Shown one piece after another: positions 1 through 9,314 of a stretch of 64,000 nt of DNA (positions within the stretch are counted from its first letter, which is position 1; each line of letters begins with the position of its first letter). The notes beneath the pieces are model-generated. The model saw nothing but the letters and a program-made list of their open reading frames with translations, did no database searches and was not told the origin of the DNA. Origin of the DNA: Legionella hackeliae (GTDB lineage: Bacteria; Pseudomonadota; Gammaproteobacteria; Legionellales; Legionellaceae); the NCBI RefSeq assembly GCF_000953655.1, contig NZ_LN681225.1, forward strand, positions 1,887,001 to 1,951,000, read 5' to 3'. The position numbers were made by a program, and so were the translations under genes.

Positions 1-389
1 TGTCCGATTTTCTGCTCAATTGCCCTGTCTAAAACTTGTCCGGGCGTTATCCTATGCGTTTTAACTTTATTTAATAAGGACAGATTATATTTTGTTAACG
101 GAACGAAATTATTTTCCTGCAAAATATAAATTTCAAATTCATTTTCTAATAATTCACTTATCTTGGATGTTACTTCAGCTGTTTTGGAAGGAGACCATGT
201 TGTAGAGGCCCAATCTGCAATTAATAAGGTTTTCTTTTTAGGTTCATCAAGAAATTGAGTTAATCGCCAATACGGTTCTCCCTTAATTAATTTATTAATA
301 TCAGGATACCCGACTGGATTATAGCTAAACGTTGTTTTTAAGCGCTTGCTAGAATAATAAAAATTACTGGAGTAACTCATTTCTGACAT
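1..389 (-). CDS. Unknown protein, N-terminal part, cut by window edge
   Basis: An uninterrupted leftward reading frame of about 129 codons starts at ATG 389 (a second in-frame ATG lies at 380) and runs off the left end of the window. The visible N-terminus is hydrophilic with no signal peptide or membrane segment. It is rich in Lys, Asn, Tyr and Ser and contains a short hydrophobic strand (LLIADWAS) around residue 60. I do not recognise a family. Neither start has a good ribosome binding site. Such orphan proteins are common among Legionella secreted-effector candidates, but nothing here proves that role. The C-terminus, where a secretion signal would be, is outside the window. Confidence 0.5.
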   Translation of the reverse strand, partial: MSEMSYSSNFYYSSKRLKTTFSYNPVGYPDINKLIKGEPYWRLTQFLDEPKKKTLLIADWASTTWSPSKTAEVTSKISELLENEFEIYILQENNFVPLTKYNLSLLNKVKTHRITPGQVLDRAIEQKIG

Positions 390-530
390 AGGTTTAGCTA
401 TCTGGAGATTTTTTAAATTATAGACTAAGTGTTTGCATTATTCCCAAAGGGTTCATTTTTTTATCTTTGTATTTATTTAGAATTTTGACTTAAGATAGAT
501 TCTCGATTGAGAAAATGAATATAGGAAATT

Positions 531-806
531 ATGGATACACAATTATGCATGCACTGTTATGTGTCTGGGAAGGTTCAAGGCGTATGGTTTCGAGCCTCTG
601 CAAAAGAACAGGCGGATAAATTAGGCATCAATGGCTGGGCACGGAATTTAGCAGACGGACGTGTCGAGATTATTGCCTGCGGCAATCAAAAACAGCTAGA
701 GAAATTTGAAAGCTGGTTAAAAAATGGTCCCCCACTCGCTAATGTTACTGATTATACGCGTGAAGATTTAGCTTGGAAAAATTATCCAGGATTTGACACG
801 TTGTAA
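531..806 (+). CDS. acyP: Acylphosphatase
   Basis: Small cytosolic enzyme that hydrolyses acyl phosphates to carboxylate and phosphate. The 91-residue length fits the family. The phosphate-binding loop reads VSGKVQGVWFRAS, with the catalytic Arg at residue 21, followed by NGWARNL with the catalytic Asn at about residue 39 and the usual DGRVEI strand. The ATG at 531 follows a modest AGGAAATT motif. It is convergent with the Sel1-repeat gene, with only 11 bases between stop codons and no clear terminator. A monocistronic housekeeping gene. Confidence 0.93.
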   Translation: MDTQLCMHCYVSGKVQGVWFRASAKEQADKLGINGWARNLADGRVEIIACGNQKQLEKFESWLKNGPPLANVTDYTREDLAWKNYPGFDTL

Positions 807-817
807 TTCAGCATTGT

Positions 818-1924
818 TTATTTTTTATTTTGTATTCGCTGAAATAGTTGATCGCCCATTAGCTTCTCTTGCTGAGATAGTGCAGGCTCTAAACGTGAAA
901 GTTCTTTTGCCGCTTGCTCATTTTTGTTGGCAGCGGCAAGTTTTAACCAGGCATAAGCTTTACTAAGATCTTTATTAACTCCCAGTCCAGCCAGGTATAA
1001 ATAGCCTAACTTACCTTGAGCCATAGCATTACCCTGATTGGCAGCCTTACTAAACCAGTAAGCAGCTTGCTGGTAATCTTTATCAATACCCATACCACTT
1101 AGTAATAATTGACCTAATTCAGCCTGGGCTTGCGCATTACCCTGTTCTGCAGAAGCATGAAACCAATAAGCTGCTTTTTCAGAATTCTGATTGACACCCA
1201 ATCCTTTCAAGTATTGATAGGCTAAATAAGCTTGAGCATTTTTATGCCCTTGATTGGCAGCACTGGCAAACCAATAGGCAGCAGCTTGTTGATCTTGGGC
1301 TATCCCATATTTACCTGTGTATAAAAGGCCAAGACTATACTGCCCTTTGGGATCTCCTTGTTCAGCGGCTTTTTGATACCAAAATAAGGCTTTTTCTACA
1401 TCTTTCGGAGCTCCTTGTCCCATCATGTACTGATAACCTAAATTAACCTGGGCTCGAGCATAACCTTGTTCAGCTGATTTTTTAAACCAATCAAATGCCT
1501 TTGTTTCATTAGCTTCAACACCATCGCCTACTGCATACATTAAACCCACATTCCGTTGAGCAATTGGATTTCCTTGTTCGGCCGCTTTCATGTACCAGGA
1601 AAATGCTTGCTTAAAGTCCTGTCTTACACCTTTACCATTGTCATAGAGAAACCCCAAACTTAATTGAGCCAGCGCATTATTTTTTTCTGCGGATTTCTCA
1701 TACCATTCCTTAGCCTTCGTATCATCTTTAATAACACCAAAGCCATATTGATACATTCGCCCCAATAAATACATAGCTTCCTCATTACCCTCGTTGGCAG
1801 CTTGTACTAAATGGGGAAAAGCAGTGGTGTAATCACCATTCTCATATGCAGAAAAACCAACTATCACATCAGCGAAAACTGAATTAGCAAAAAGGCAGGC
1901 TGCGATAAAAAGCTTACTTCGCAT
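818..1924 (-). CDS. Exported Sel1-repeat protein, LpnE-like
   Basis: A 368-residue protein with an N-terminal signal peptide (MRSKLFIAACLFANSVFA) followed by eight tandem Sel1-like repeats. Each repeat has the pattern AAEQGN.xAQ..LG..Y..G.GV..D..KA..W and together they fill residues ~50-345. Sel1 repeats form an alpha-solenoid used for protein-protein contacts. Length, signal and repeat number resemble Legionella LpnE, a Sel1 protein needed for efficient host-cell entry and vacuole trafficking, but other Legionella Sel1 proteins exist, so this is a family-level call. I chose ATG 1924 (GGGAG a few bases upstream) over the upstream TTG at 1936, because it puts the signal peptide at the N-terminus. 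Confidence 0.85.
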   Translation of the reverse strand: MRSKLFIAACLFANSVFADVIVGFSAYENGDYTTAFPHLVQAANEGNEEAMYLLGRMYQYGFGVIKDDTKAKEWYEKSAEKNNALAQLSLGFLYDNGKGVRQDFKQAFSWYMKAAEQGNPIAQRNVGLMYAVGDGVEANETKAFDWFKKSAEQGYARAQVNLGYQYMMGQGAPKDVEKALFWYQKAAEQGDPKGQYSLGLLYTGKYGIAQDQQAAAYWFASAANQGHKNAQAYLAYQYLKGLGVNQNSEKAAYWFHASAEQGNAQAQAELGQLLLSGMGIDKDYQQAAYWFSKAANQGNAMAQGKLGYLYLAGLGVNKDLSKAYAWLKLAAANKNEQAAKELSRLEPALSQQEKLMGDQLFQRIQNKK

Positions 1925-2012
1925 ACCGACTCCCAAATTGATCTCATATTTTAAAGCGTAGAAGATCTAAGCAACAAAGCAAATGTGATAGCCAGTTATT
2001 TATCCATAATGC

Positions 2013-3512
2013 CTAATTACGCTCCCTTTTAATAAAACTATCCCAAATTCCATAAATTTCCATTTGCTTTTTGACACCTGTCGACTCTAAAAGTTGACTG
2101 ACTTCAGCAAAGGTTTGCCTTGCAGGAAAAGCTTCATCCGTGTTTGCCAAATTCCAGGTAAGTACTGAGGCAATCACTGCATTTAATTTTAATTCTCGTG
2201 AGTCAACTTTATCAAAAGTATCTGATTCGGCATGGTAATAAGGCAAATAAGATACCACATCTTGATTAGCCACGATGGTTGGAATACCTTGCAAAAGATA
2301 ATCAAAATTATCCGTGCCAATAAAGGCATCTGTAGTCTGAGTAAACGGGCCTAAGTTTGCAATCGGTTTTAATGCGTGATTAACAATATTGACCATGTCA
2401 GAACGTCCCCCTAGAGAAAATCCTGTCGTTCTTCCTGTGCCAATGTCATAAATGACAACCGCTTTGATTGCATCCAACTGTTTTGCATGATTTTTGACGT
2501 CAAACCATGAACCATACAATCCTAGTTCCTCCCCACTATAGAGCATAAAACGAATTGTTCTTTTAGGTTTTATTCCCTTTTGCTCAAGTATTTTCATCTG
2601 TCTTGCAATATCAATAATCATTACTGCATTACAGCCATTATCCAAAGCCCCCTGGCCAAGATCCCAGCTATCAAGATGAGCACCAATAATAATCACGTCT
2701 TCAGGTTTCTCACTTCCTTTAATTTCTGCAACAACATTGTAATTTTGCGGTTTATCTTGTACCACATTGTCTAATTTAGCTTTAAAAGTAACCACCTCAC
2801 CTGAGTTAATTAACTGAACAATTCGTTTTCCGCCCTCTCGCTCGATAAGCGCCGCAGGAAGTGGTGCTAAATTTCCATCAAGCGAGGCATTATGTCGGTA
2901 AAGTAATCGTCCAGAACGGTTTGATTGCCATAAAATGCCCACCGCACCCGCTTTTTTAGCGGCAGCAAAAAGTGGCAATGTATCAAGGTATTCTTTAAAC
3001 ATATCATCCAAAGTGAGCATGGGAGATGTTTGTACAAGCAACCAATGGCCTTTGATTTCATTAGCATGCGCTTTAATTTCTTTAGTATCAGTACTGCTTA
3101 TTGCATAAACTGGAGCCACCAAACCCTCTGGAGGTGTTGATAACGTAAATGGCATGGCAGCAAGGCGTAACTTATTATGAGTCGAGGTTTTATTGGTTTG
3201 AGGCGCAGTAATTTCACCCGTCTCTATATTTGCCAACCAATTTTTTGGAGCAGTATACTTTTCAAGATGAGCATTATTAAATCCTGCTTCTTGAAAACGC
3301 TTTAAACTCCATTGCATAGCCTCATTCATTGCTACGGAGCCAGTAGGACGGCCACCAATTTGATCAGTTAAATAACGAAGATCATCAATAATCGGAGTTG
3401 GTTCAAGAGTTTTACTAATTAAAAGATTAAGCGGATTGCAAATTTCTGCCGCATAATTAGTTGTACTTAAAGAAATAAGAGCTGCAATAACAAATAAACT
3501 TTTTCTAAACAT
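2013..3512 (-). CDS. Secreted M28-family metallopeptidase
   Basis: A 499-residue Zn-dependent aminopeptidase/carboxypeptidase-Q-like enzyme with an N-terminal signal peptide (MFRKSLFVIAALISLSTTNYAA). A protease-associated domain spans roughly residues 120-250. The M28 core follows: GAHLDSWDLGQGALDNGC carries the first metal His and bridging Asp, EELGLYGS gives the catalytic Glu pair, DNFDYLLQG a further metal ligand, and YYHAESDTFDKV the last His. It probably trims peptides in the periplasm or outside the cell. ATG 3512 has GGAG upstream. The gene stands alone, divergent from the HDAC-fold gene with a 106-base gap. Substrate specificity cannot be read from sequence. Confidence 0.88.
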   Translation of the reverse strand: MFRKSLFVIAALISLSTTNYAAEICNPLNLLISKTLEPTPIIDDLRYLTDQIGGRPTGSVAMNEAMQWSLKRFQEAGFNNAHLEKYTAPKNWLANIETGEITAPQTNKTSTHNKLRLAAMPFTLSTPPEGLVAPVYAISSTDTKEIKAHANEIKGHWLLVQTSPMLTLDDMFKEYLDTLPLFAAAKKAGAVGILWQSNRSGRLLYRHNASLDGNLAPLPAALIEREGGKRIVQLINSGEVVTFKAKLDNVVQDKPQNYNVVAEIKGSEKPEDVIIIGAHLDSWDLGQGALDNGCNAVMIIDIARQMKILEQKGIKPKRTIRFMLYSGEELGLYGSWFDVKNHAKQLDAIKAVVIYDIGTGRTTGFSLGGRSDMVNIVNHALKPIANLGPFTQTTDAFIGTDNFDYLLQGIPTIVANQDVVSYLPYYHAESDTFDKVDSRELKLNAVIASVLTWNLANTDEAFPARQTFAEVSQLLESTGVKKQMEIYGIWDSFIKRERN

Positions 3513-3618
3513 TTGAACACTCCATCCTAATTGTGTGCTTCTTAAAATGCCGGTGAATAATAACAGTTTTTTGTCTCAGAACTACAATTAAAATAGAAGA
3601 AAATAGAAAGGAATAAGA

Positions 3619-4539
3619 ATGACCATAGGATTTATCTCTCACCATGACTGTCTGCTCCATACTATGGGCGCGTATCATCCGGAGCAACCCCAAAGGCTCG
3701 AGGTCATTGAGCATGCTGTATCCCACTCAGATTTAGTCAATCAACTCGTTTACTATCAAGCGCCTCTTGTAGAGTATGAACAGCTGCTTAATGCACATGA
3801 TAAAGATTATATAGATTACATTTTCAATATCTCTCCTTCTGAGGGAATGGTCGCTGTAGACCCAGATGTTTGGTTAAACCCACACTCCCTAACAGCTGCA
3901 TTACGAGCTGCTGGAGCAGTTGTTTATGGCGTTAAATTACTAATGAATAAAGACGTAGACGCGGTTTTTTGCAACATTCGCCCACCTGGACATCATGCTG
4001 AGCACAATAAAGCGATGGGATTTTGCATATTTAATAATGTCGCTGTTGGTGTGGCCTATGCTTTAAAACAGTTTAATCTTAAGCGCATTGCAATTATTGA
4101 TTTTGATGTTCACCACGGCAATGGTACTGAGGATATATTTAGAAAGGATGAGCGTGTACTTTATTGTTCAACCTTTCAGCATCCGTTTTATCCATTTAGT
4201 GGTGCGACAACTCAAAGTAAGCATATTCTTAACGTCCCTCTTCCTGCAGGTGCCAATGGTGACTTGTTTCGCAAAAAAGTAGAGCAATTTTGGCTACCGC
4301 AAATTAATCAATTTGCTCCAGAGATGATATTTTTTTCAGCTGGATTTGATGCTTATTATAAAGATGACATGGCTAACTTATTATTAAATACAGAGGATTA
4401 TTTATGGATTACTCAAAAAATTAAGACAATTGCTGATACTCATTGTAAGGGGCGATTATTATCTGCTCTGGAGGGTGGATATTATTTAAATCATTTAGGA
4501 GCCTGTGTGGTTGCTCATCTTCGCGGACTATCTACCTAA
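3619..4539 (+). CDS. Histone deacetylase-fold hydrolase (HDAC/acetylpolyamine amidohydrolase family)
   Basis: A 306-residue Zn-dependent deacetylase-fold enzyme. Signature motifs are in order: RPPGHHAEHNKAMGFCIFN (paired catalytic His), IIDFDVHHGNGTEDIF (metal Asp and His), SAGFDAYYKDDMA (metal Asp) and EGGYYL near the C-terminus. Bacterial members act on acetylated polyamines, acetoin-related substrates or acetyl-lysine, and the true substrate is not evident. ATG 3619 has an AAAGGAA Shine-Dalgarno. Its stop overlaps the convergent alcohol dehydrogenase gene by 4 bases. No signal peptide is seen, so it is probably cytosolic. Many Legionella carry such genes. Export as an effector is possible but unsupported. 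Confidence 0.9.
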   Translation: MTIGFISHHDCLLHTMGAYHPEQPQRLEVIEHAVSHSDLVNQLVYYQAPLVEYEQLLNAHDKDYIDYIFNISPSEGMVAVDPDVWLNPHSLTAALRAAGAVVYGVKLLMNKDVDAVFCNIRPPGHHAEHNKAMGFCIFNNVAVGVAYALKQFNLKRIAIIDFDVHHGNGTEDIFRKDERVLYCSTFQHPFYPFSGATTQSKHILNVPLPAGANGDLFRKKVEQFWLPQINQFAPEMIFFSAGFDAYYKDDMANLLLNTEDYLWITQKIKTIADTHCKGRLLSALEGGYYLNHLGACVVAHLRGLST

Positions 4540-5540
4540 ACACTCTCTTGATTATTATTCATGACAACCACAGCCGCGCCAGTAAATCGCCCATGACGTA
4601 AATCATCCAATGCCTGATTCGTTTGCGCCAGAGGATAGGTGTGCACCTCAGTTTTAACAGGTATTTTGGGGGCTAAGGCAAGAAATTCCTCTCCATCTTT
4701 TCTGGTTAAATTGGCCACTGAGCATAATGTTCTCTCCCCCCAAAGAATCTCATATGGGAAACTTGGAATATCACTCATATGAATACCAGCACAAACAACT
4801 ATGCCTCCTTTTGTAATCGCGCGTAAAGCAACAGGAATTAAATTACCTATAGGTGCAAAGATAATAGCGGCATCGAGTAAATGAGGGGCTCTTTCATTTG
4901 AGCTCCCTGCCCAGGTCGCACCCAATTCATAGGCAAAAGCTCGAGCTTCTTTATCACCGGGACTTGTAAATGCATACACTTTACGTCCTTGATAACGTGC
5001 AACCTGAATTAAAATGTGGGCCGCAGCTCCAAAGCCATATATTCCTAGATGGTTTGCTGTACCTGTCTTTAATAAAGCGCGATAACCGATTAGACCTGCA
5101 CAAAATAATGGTGCTGCCTGATGATCGGAATACCCCTCCGGGATCGGGAAACAAAAATGACCATTAGCAACGCAATATTCCGCAAATCCACCATTAATTT
5201 GATAACCAGTGAATTGCGCTTGATCGCATAAATTTTCCCGTCCAGTTGTACAAAACTCACACTGTCCGCAGCTATTGCCAAGCCAAGGAACACCCACACG
5301 CTGACCTATAGTAAATTGTTTCACTTTGCTGCCTAGTTCCTCGATCACACCAACAATTTGGTGGCCAGGAATAATAGGAAGTTGGGGATGGCGTAGTTCT
5401 CCATCGACGACATGAAGATCAGTACGACAAATGCCACAAGCTTTAACTTTAATAAGAACTTCTTCTGCCCCAGGTTTAGGGCGATTTACTTTGGTTGACT
5501 TTAGAAGTGTGCCAGTTTTTTCTAGCAGCATTGCATCCAT
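4536..5540 (-). CDS. Zinc-dependent alcohol dehydrogenase (MDR family)
   Basis: A 334-residue medium-chain NAD(P)-dependent alcohol dehydrogenase. The catalytic Zn site is CGICRTDLHVVDGEL with the distal PGHQIVG. The structural Zn site is the four-Cys loop CGQCEFCTTGRENLC. The cofactor fold shows GIYGFGAAAHILIQ. It interconverts alcohols and aldehydes in the cytosol. It is the last gene of a leftward catabolic run but is separated from the thiolase by an 81-base gap, so it may be transcribed separately. ATG 5540 has an AAGGAAG site. Its physiological substrate is not known from sequence. Confidence 0.9.
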   Translation of the reverse strand: MDAMLLEKTGTLLKSTKVNRPKPGAEEVLIKVKACGICRTDLHVVDGELRHPQLPIIPGHQIVGVIEELGSKVKQFTIGQRVGVPWLGNSCGQCEFCTTGRENLCDQAQFTGYQINGGFAEYCVANGHFCFPIPEGYSDHQAAPLFCAGLIGYRALLKTGTANHLGIYGFGAAAHILIQVARYQGRKVYAFTSPGDKEARAFAYELGATWAGSSNERAPHLLDAAIIFAPIGNLIPVALRAITKGGIVVCAGIHMSDIPSFPYEILWGERTLCSVANLTRKDGEEFLALAPKIPVKTEVHTYPLAQTNQALDDLRHGRFTGAAVVVMNNNQESV

Positions 5541-5621
5541 GACTGCTTCCTTATCAATGACAGACCATAAAGATTTAACGACATCTGGTCACTCCCAGAT
5601 GTCGTCCAAGATAAGTATAGA

Positions 5622-6806
5622 TTAAATGGCTTCAAATATAGCGGCAGCACCCATACCGGTTCCAATACACATTGTCACCATACCATATTTTCCTTTTGTA
5701 CGGCGTAGGCCATGTAGCAAGGTAGCAGTACGAATAGTTCCGGTAGCTCCTAATGGATGACCTAATGCAATAGCACCACCCAGAGGATTAACCTTATCGC
5801 GTGGCAGTTCTAGAGTTTTCATGACAGCCAAGGCTTGAGCAGCAAACGCTTCATTAAGCTCAATCCAATCCATTTGATCCAAAGTTAACCCCGCCCTTTT
5901 TAGAGCTAGAGGCACTGCACTAATTGGCCCTATTCCCATTACTTCAGGAGCAACGCCGGCTACAGCATAACCACGTAAACGGCCTATAGGTTGTAGATCA
6001 TATTTCTTCAGTGCTTCTTCATTAGCCAATAACGCAATACCTGCTCCATCGCTTGTTTGTGAGCTGTTACCCGCAGTCACTGTTCCTTTTACTGCGAATA
6101 CTGGCTTCAAACGAGAAATAACCTCATAGGAGGTATCTGCGCGAGGACCCTCATCGTCACTAATTAATTTTTTCTTGGATATGACTTCCGAAGTCGATAA
6201 ATCTGCATGACGAACAGTAATTTCCATAGGTGTTATTTCATCTTTAAAATCACCTCGCTGTTGGGCTGCTACTGCTCGACGATGACTTTCCGCTGCGAAT
6301 TCATCCTGTTGTTCGCGCGTGACGTTCCATTGCTTGGCCACATTTTCTGCAGTTATACCCATCCCATAAGCTATAGCCACATCCTCATTGTTAAAGATGG
6401 CAGGATTTGCAGTATATTTATTGCCACCTAAGGGAACCATCGACATGCTTTCAACCCCTCCTGCTAAAGCAAGAGAAATATCGCCATTGCTAATTGAAGA
6501 TGCCGCGGTAACAATACTTTGAACCCCAGAAGAGCAAAAGCGGTTAATGGTCATTGCAGGTACACTCTGAGGCATATCTGCTAATAAGGAAGCGATTCTA
6601 GCGACATTCATCCCTTGCTCAGCTTCTGGCATCGCACAACCGATAACAACATCACCAATCGCTTGCCAATCCACGGACTGATTACGATTTTTTAATGTTC
6701 GAATCGTGTGCGCCAATAAGTCATCTGGCATCGTATGTTTAAAAACACCTCTTGGTGCTTTTCCAACGGGAGTACGCAATACATCAACTATATATACATT
6801 TGTCAT
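5622..6806 (-). CDS. fadA: Acetyl-CoA C-acyltransferase (3-ketoacyl-CoA thiolase)
   Basis: A 394-residue thiolase that cleaves 3-ketoacyl-CoA with CoA in the last step of beta-oxidation. The nucleophilic Cys is at residue 91 in NRFCSSGVQS. ELNEAFAAQ, GGAIALGHPLGATG and MCIGTGMGAA carry the other active-site residues. It starts 12 bases downstream of the FadN-like gene with AAGGAGG as ribosome binding site, so the two are co-transcribed and probably form a trifunctional beta-oxidation complex. The usual alternative, a biosynthetic acetoacetyl-CoA thiolase, is less likely given this partner. Confidence 0.92.
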   Translation of the reverse strand: MTNVYIVDVLRTPVGKAPRGVFKHTMPDDLLAHTIRTLKNRNQSVDWQAIGDVVIGCAMPEAEQGMNVARIASLLADMPQSVPAMTINRFCSSGVQSIVTAASSISNGDISLALAGGVESMSMVPLGGNKYTANPAIFNNEDVAIAYGMGITAENVAKQWNVTREQQDEFAAESHRRAVAAQQRGDFKDEITPMEITVRHADLSTSEVISKKKLISDDEGPRADTSYEVISRLKPVFAVKGTVTAGNSSQTSDGAGIALLANEEALKKYDLQPIGRLRGYAVAGVAPEVMGIGPISAVPLALKRAGLTLDQMDWIELNEAFAAQALAVMKTLELPRDKVNPLGGAIALGHPLGATGTIRTATLLHGLRRTKGKYGMVTMCIGTGMGAAAIFEAI

Positions 6807-6818
6807 TGTGAAGCCTCC

Positions 6819-9185
6819 TTAATTGCGCAACGGCTTGCCAGTTTCTAATAAATGGCTTATGCGAGCTTGTGTTAGAGAGTTTGCGGCCAAAGTCATAAAT
6901 GCTTTTTTCTCTAAGTTCAATAACCAGGCTTCATCAACCATTTCTCCTTGATTGACATCTCCTCCACATAATACATGAGCTAGTTGATTAGCCAGGAAAT
7001 AATCATGTTGAGAAATAAATCCACCTTCAAGCCAATTAACAAGACCTGCTTGTAATCGCGCATGCCCTTCTCGCCCAGCTACTTTAAAGCGAGTTTTAAG
7101 TGGTGATTGATAATTCATAGCCTGCATTACTTTCACTTGTGCGAGCGCTGCATAAAGGACTTCGTTAGAGTGCATAACCCATCGATCCTTATTACGCAGA
7201 TAACCTTTTTGTCGAGCTTCAGTAGCACTGCCAGCAACGAAAGCGGTCGCAATTTGTTGAAAATAAGGTTGTAAAAATACGAGTAAATCTGCCTCTTGAG
7301 CTTTGCAGGCTGCTCGCATTGCCATTTCTTTACAACCACCACCTGCAGGAATAAGACCTACCCCGGCTTCAACAAGTCCTGGATAAGATTCAAAAGCTGC
7401 AACGACAGCACCACAATGCATCATTAGTTCACAGCCGCCACCCAAAGCGCGACCGCGTAATGCTGCGATTGTAGGAATCAGTGAGTATTTTAAGCGCATA
7501 GCTACATGCTGGAATTGACTTATCATCGCTTCCAACGCATCCATCTTATTCGCTTGAATAAGTGAAGCAACACCTCTTAAATCTGCTCCGGAGCTAAAAT
7601 TACTTGCATCTGCCTGGTAAATGATAAGACCTTGGCACTCTTGTTCTGCTTTATCGAGTGCTTGCTCCATACCATCGAGAACAGCCTGGCCAATTGTATT
7701 AGCCTTGCTTTTAAAATTAAGTACAGCCACATCGTCTTTAAGTAGCCATAAATGCACACCATCATTTTCAAATAAAGTCGGCGCATATAAGCTTTTTTCC
7801 TTTAAAACTCGATCAGGGAAAAATTGACGCTGATAGACTGGAAGTTGGCTACGTGGCACATAGTTACCCTGTTGAGGGGAATAAGCACCGTCCTCTTTGT
7901 AAAATTCGGCAATTTTCTTAAGCCACTCTGGCAACTTAGCCTGGCTTAGTGTTTCATTTGCAGCTTTGGCTTTTTCGATGATTTCCATCATTACCGCTAA
8001 ACCCGCAGTTTGCCATGTTTCGAAAGGTCCTTGTTGCCAACCAAATCCCCAACGGATAGCCAAATCGACATCACGAACACTATGAGCAATTTCTTCTAAA
8101 TGATAAGCACAATAGTGGAATAAATCTCGATAGCAAGCCGTTATAAATTTAGCCTGTTTATCATCGGATGCAATTAAATGTTGCATACGTTGTGATGCAT
8201 CCGGAGTTTTCATGATTGCTTTTAGTTTATCACTAACCTCACCTTTAGCAGGGCGGTAATCGCGCGAACCAAGATCAAACACTTCAATCACTTTTCCATT
8301 TTTACGATAAATTCCCTGTCCGGTTTTCTGGCCTAGATGACCTTCTTTGATTAAAGCCATTAACCAGTCGGGTAGTTTAAAGTGAGCATGCCAGGGATCG
8401 TCAGACAACTGCTCATTCATGGTGTTTACCACATGAGCCATAGTATCCAGCCCCACTACGTCCATTGTTCTGAATGTTGCAGATTTTGGCCGCCCCAAGA
8501 GCGCACCAGTTAAAGCATCCACTTCATCTAAACCAAGATTCATTGCTTCAGCATGATGCAATGTCGCAAGCAAAGAGAAAACACCAATGCGATTTGCAAT
8601 AAAATTAGGAGTATCTTTTGCGCGTACAACGCCTTTACCTAGACGACTTGTTAGCCAGGTTTCAAGTTGGTCTAACAATTTAGCATTCGTTGTTTTTGCC
8701 GGGATTAACTCAGCAAGATGCATATAACGTGGCGGATTAAAGAAGTGAACTCCACAGAAACGCTCGCGAAGTGCCGCAGGCAATACATCACAAAGTGTAT
8801 TAATGCTTAAACCTGAGGTATTACTTACCAATATTGCATGCTTGCTTATATGGGGTCCAATCTTGCGATATAAATCTTCTTTCCAATCCAAACGCTCAGC
8901 AATTGCTTCGATAATCAAATCACAAGAGCTTAAGTCATTTAAATTGTCTTGATAATTTCGGGCTTGCAGTAATGTTGCTGTTTGAGGGATAGCTAACGGA
9001 GTAGGTTTCAATTTTCCTAAATTAGCAATCGCCTTATCAATTAAAGCATTGCCATTACCTTCCTTTGCAGCTAAATCAAATAATAAGGTTTCAATTCCTG
9101 CATTCACACAGTGGGCTGCAATTTGTGCACCCATAACGCCGGCACCGAGAACCGCGACTTTCTTAATGAAAAAAGGTTCCTGCAT
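6819..9185 (-). CDS. fadN: 3-hydroxyacyl-CoA dehydrogenase / enoyl-CoA hydratase fusion, FadN-type
   Basis: A 788-residue bifunctional beta-oxidation enzyme. The dehydrogenase comes first: its NAD fold is KKVAVLGAGVMGAQIAAHC at residues ~8-25, with GVHFFNPPRYMHL and VKDTPNFIANRIG-type motifs. The crotonase domain is at the C-terminus, with FSSGADL and GRALGGGCELMMHC around residues 540-600. This domain order is reversed from E. coli FadB and matches Bacillus FadN, which has the same size. ATG 9185 follows AGGACAGGATC. The longer frame from 9218 has no advantage. It precedes the thiolase by 12 bases. It hydrates enoyl-CoA and oxidises 3-hydroxyacyl-CoA. Confidence 0.9.
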   Translation of the reverse strand: MQEPFFIKKVAVLGAGVMGAQIAAHCVNAGIETLLFDLAAKEGNGNALIDKAIANLGKLKPTPLAIPQTATLLQARNYQDNLNDLSSCDLIIEAIAERLDWKEDLYRKIGPHISKHAILVSNTSGLSINTLCDVLPAALRERFCGVHFFNPPRYMHLAELIPAKTTNAKLLDQLETWLTSRLGKGVVRAKDTPNFIANRIGVFSLLATLHHAEAMNLGLDEVDALTGALLGRPKSATFRTMDVVGLDTMAHVVNTMNEQLSDDPWHAHFKLPDWLMALIKEGHLGQKTGQGIYRKNGKVIEVFDLGSRDYRPAKGEVSDKLKAIMKTPDASQRMQHLIASDDKQAKFITACYRDLFHYCAYHLEEIAHSVRDVDLAIRWGFGWQQGPFETWQTAGLAVMMEIIEKAKAANETLSQAKLPEWLKKIAEFYKEDGAYSPQQGNYVPRSQLPVYQRQFFPDRVLKEKSLYAPTLFENDGVHLWLLKDDVAVLNFKSKANTIGQAVLDGMEQALDKAEQECQGLIIYQADASNFSSGADLRGVASLIQANKMDALEAMISQFQHVAMRLKYSLIPTIAALRGRALGGGCELMMHCGAVVAAFESYPGLVEAGVGLIPAGGGCKEMAMRAACKAQEADLLVFLQPYFQQIATAFVAGSATEARQKGYLRNKDRWVMHSNEVLYAALAQVKVMQAMNYQSPLKTRFKVAGREGHARLQAGLVNWLEGGFISQHDYFLANQLAHVLCGGDVNQGEMVDEAWLLNLEKKAFMTLAANSLTQARISHLLETGKPLRN

Positions 9186-9314
9186 GATCCTGTCCTCTAT
9201 AAAGTGAAGCACCTTCATGGCGCAGTAGTACCTTGATTAAATCTAACCGCATCAAGGTTTTTAACAAATTGTCGTTGCGCTACAGTACACATCTTACTGC
9301 TACGCAACATTGAT

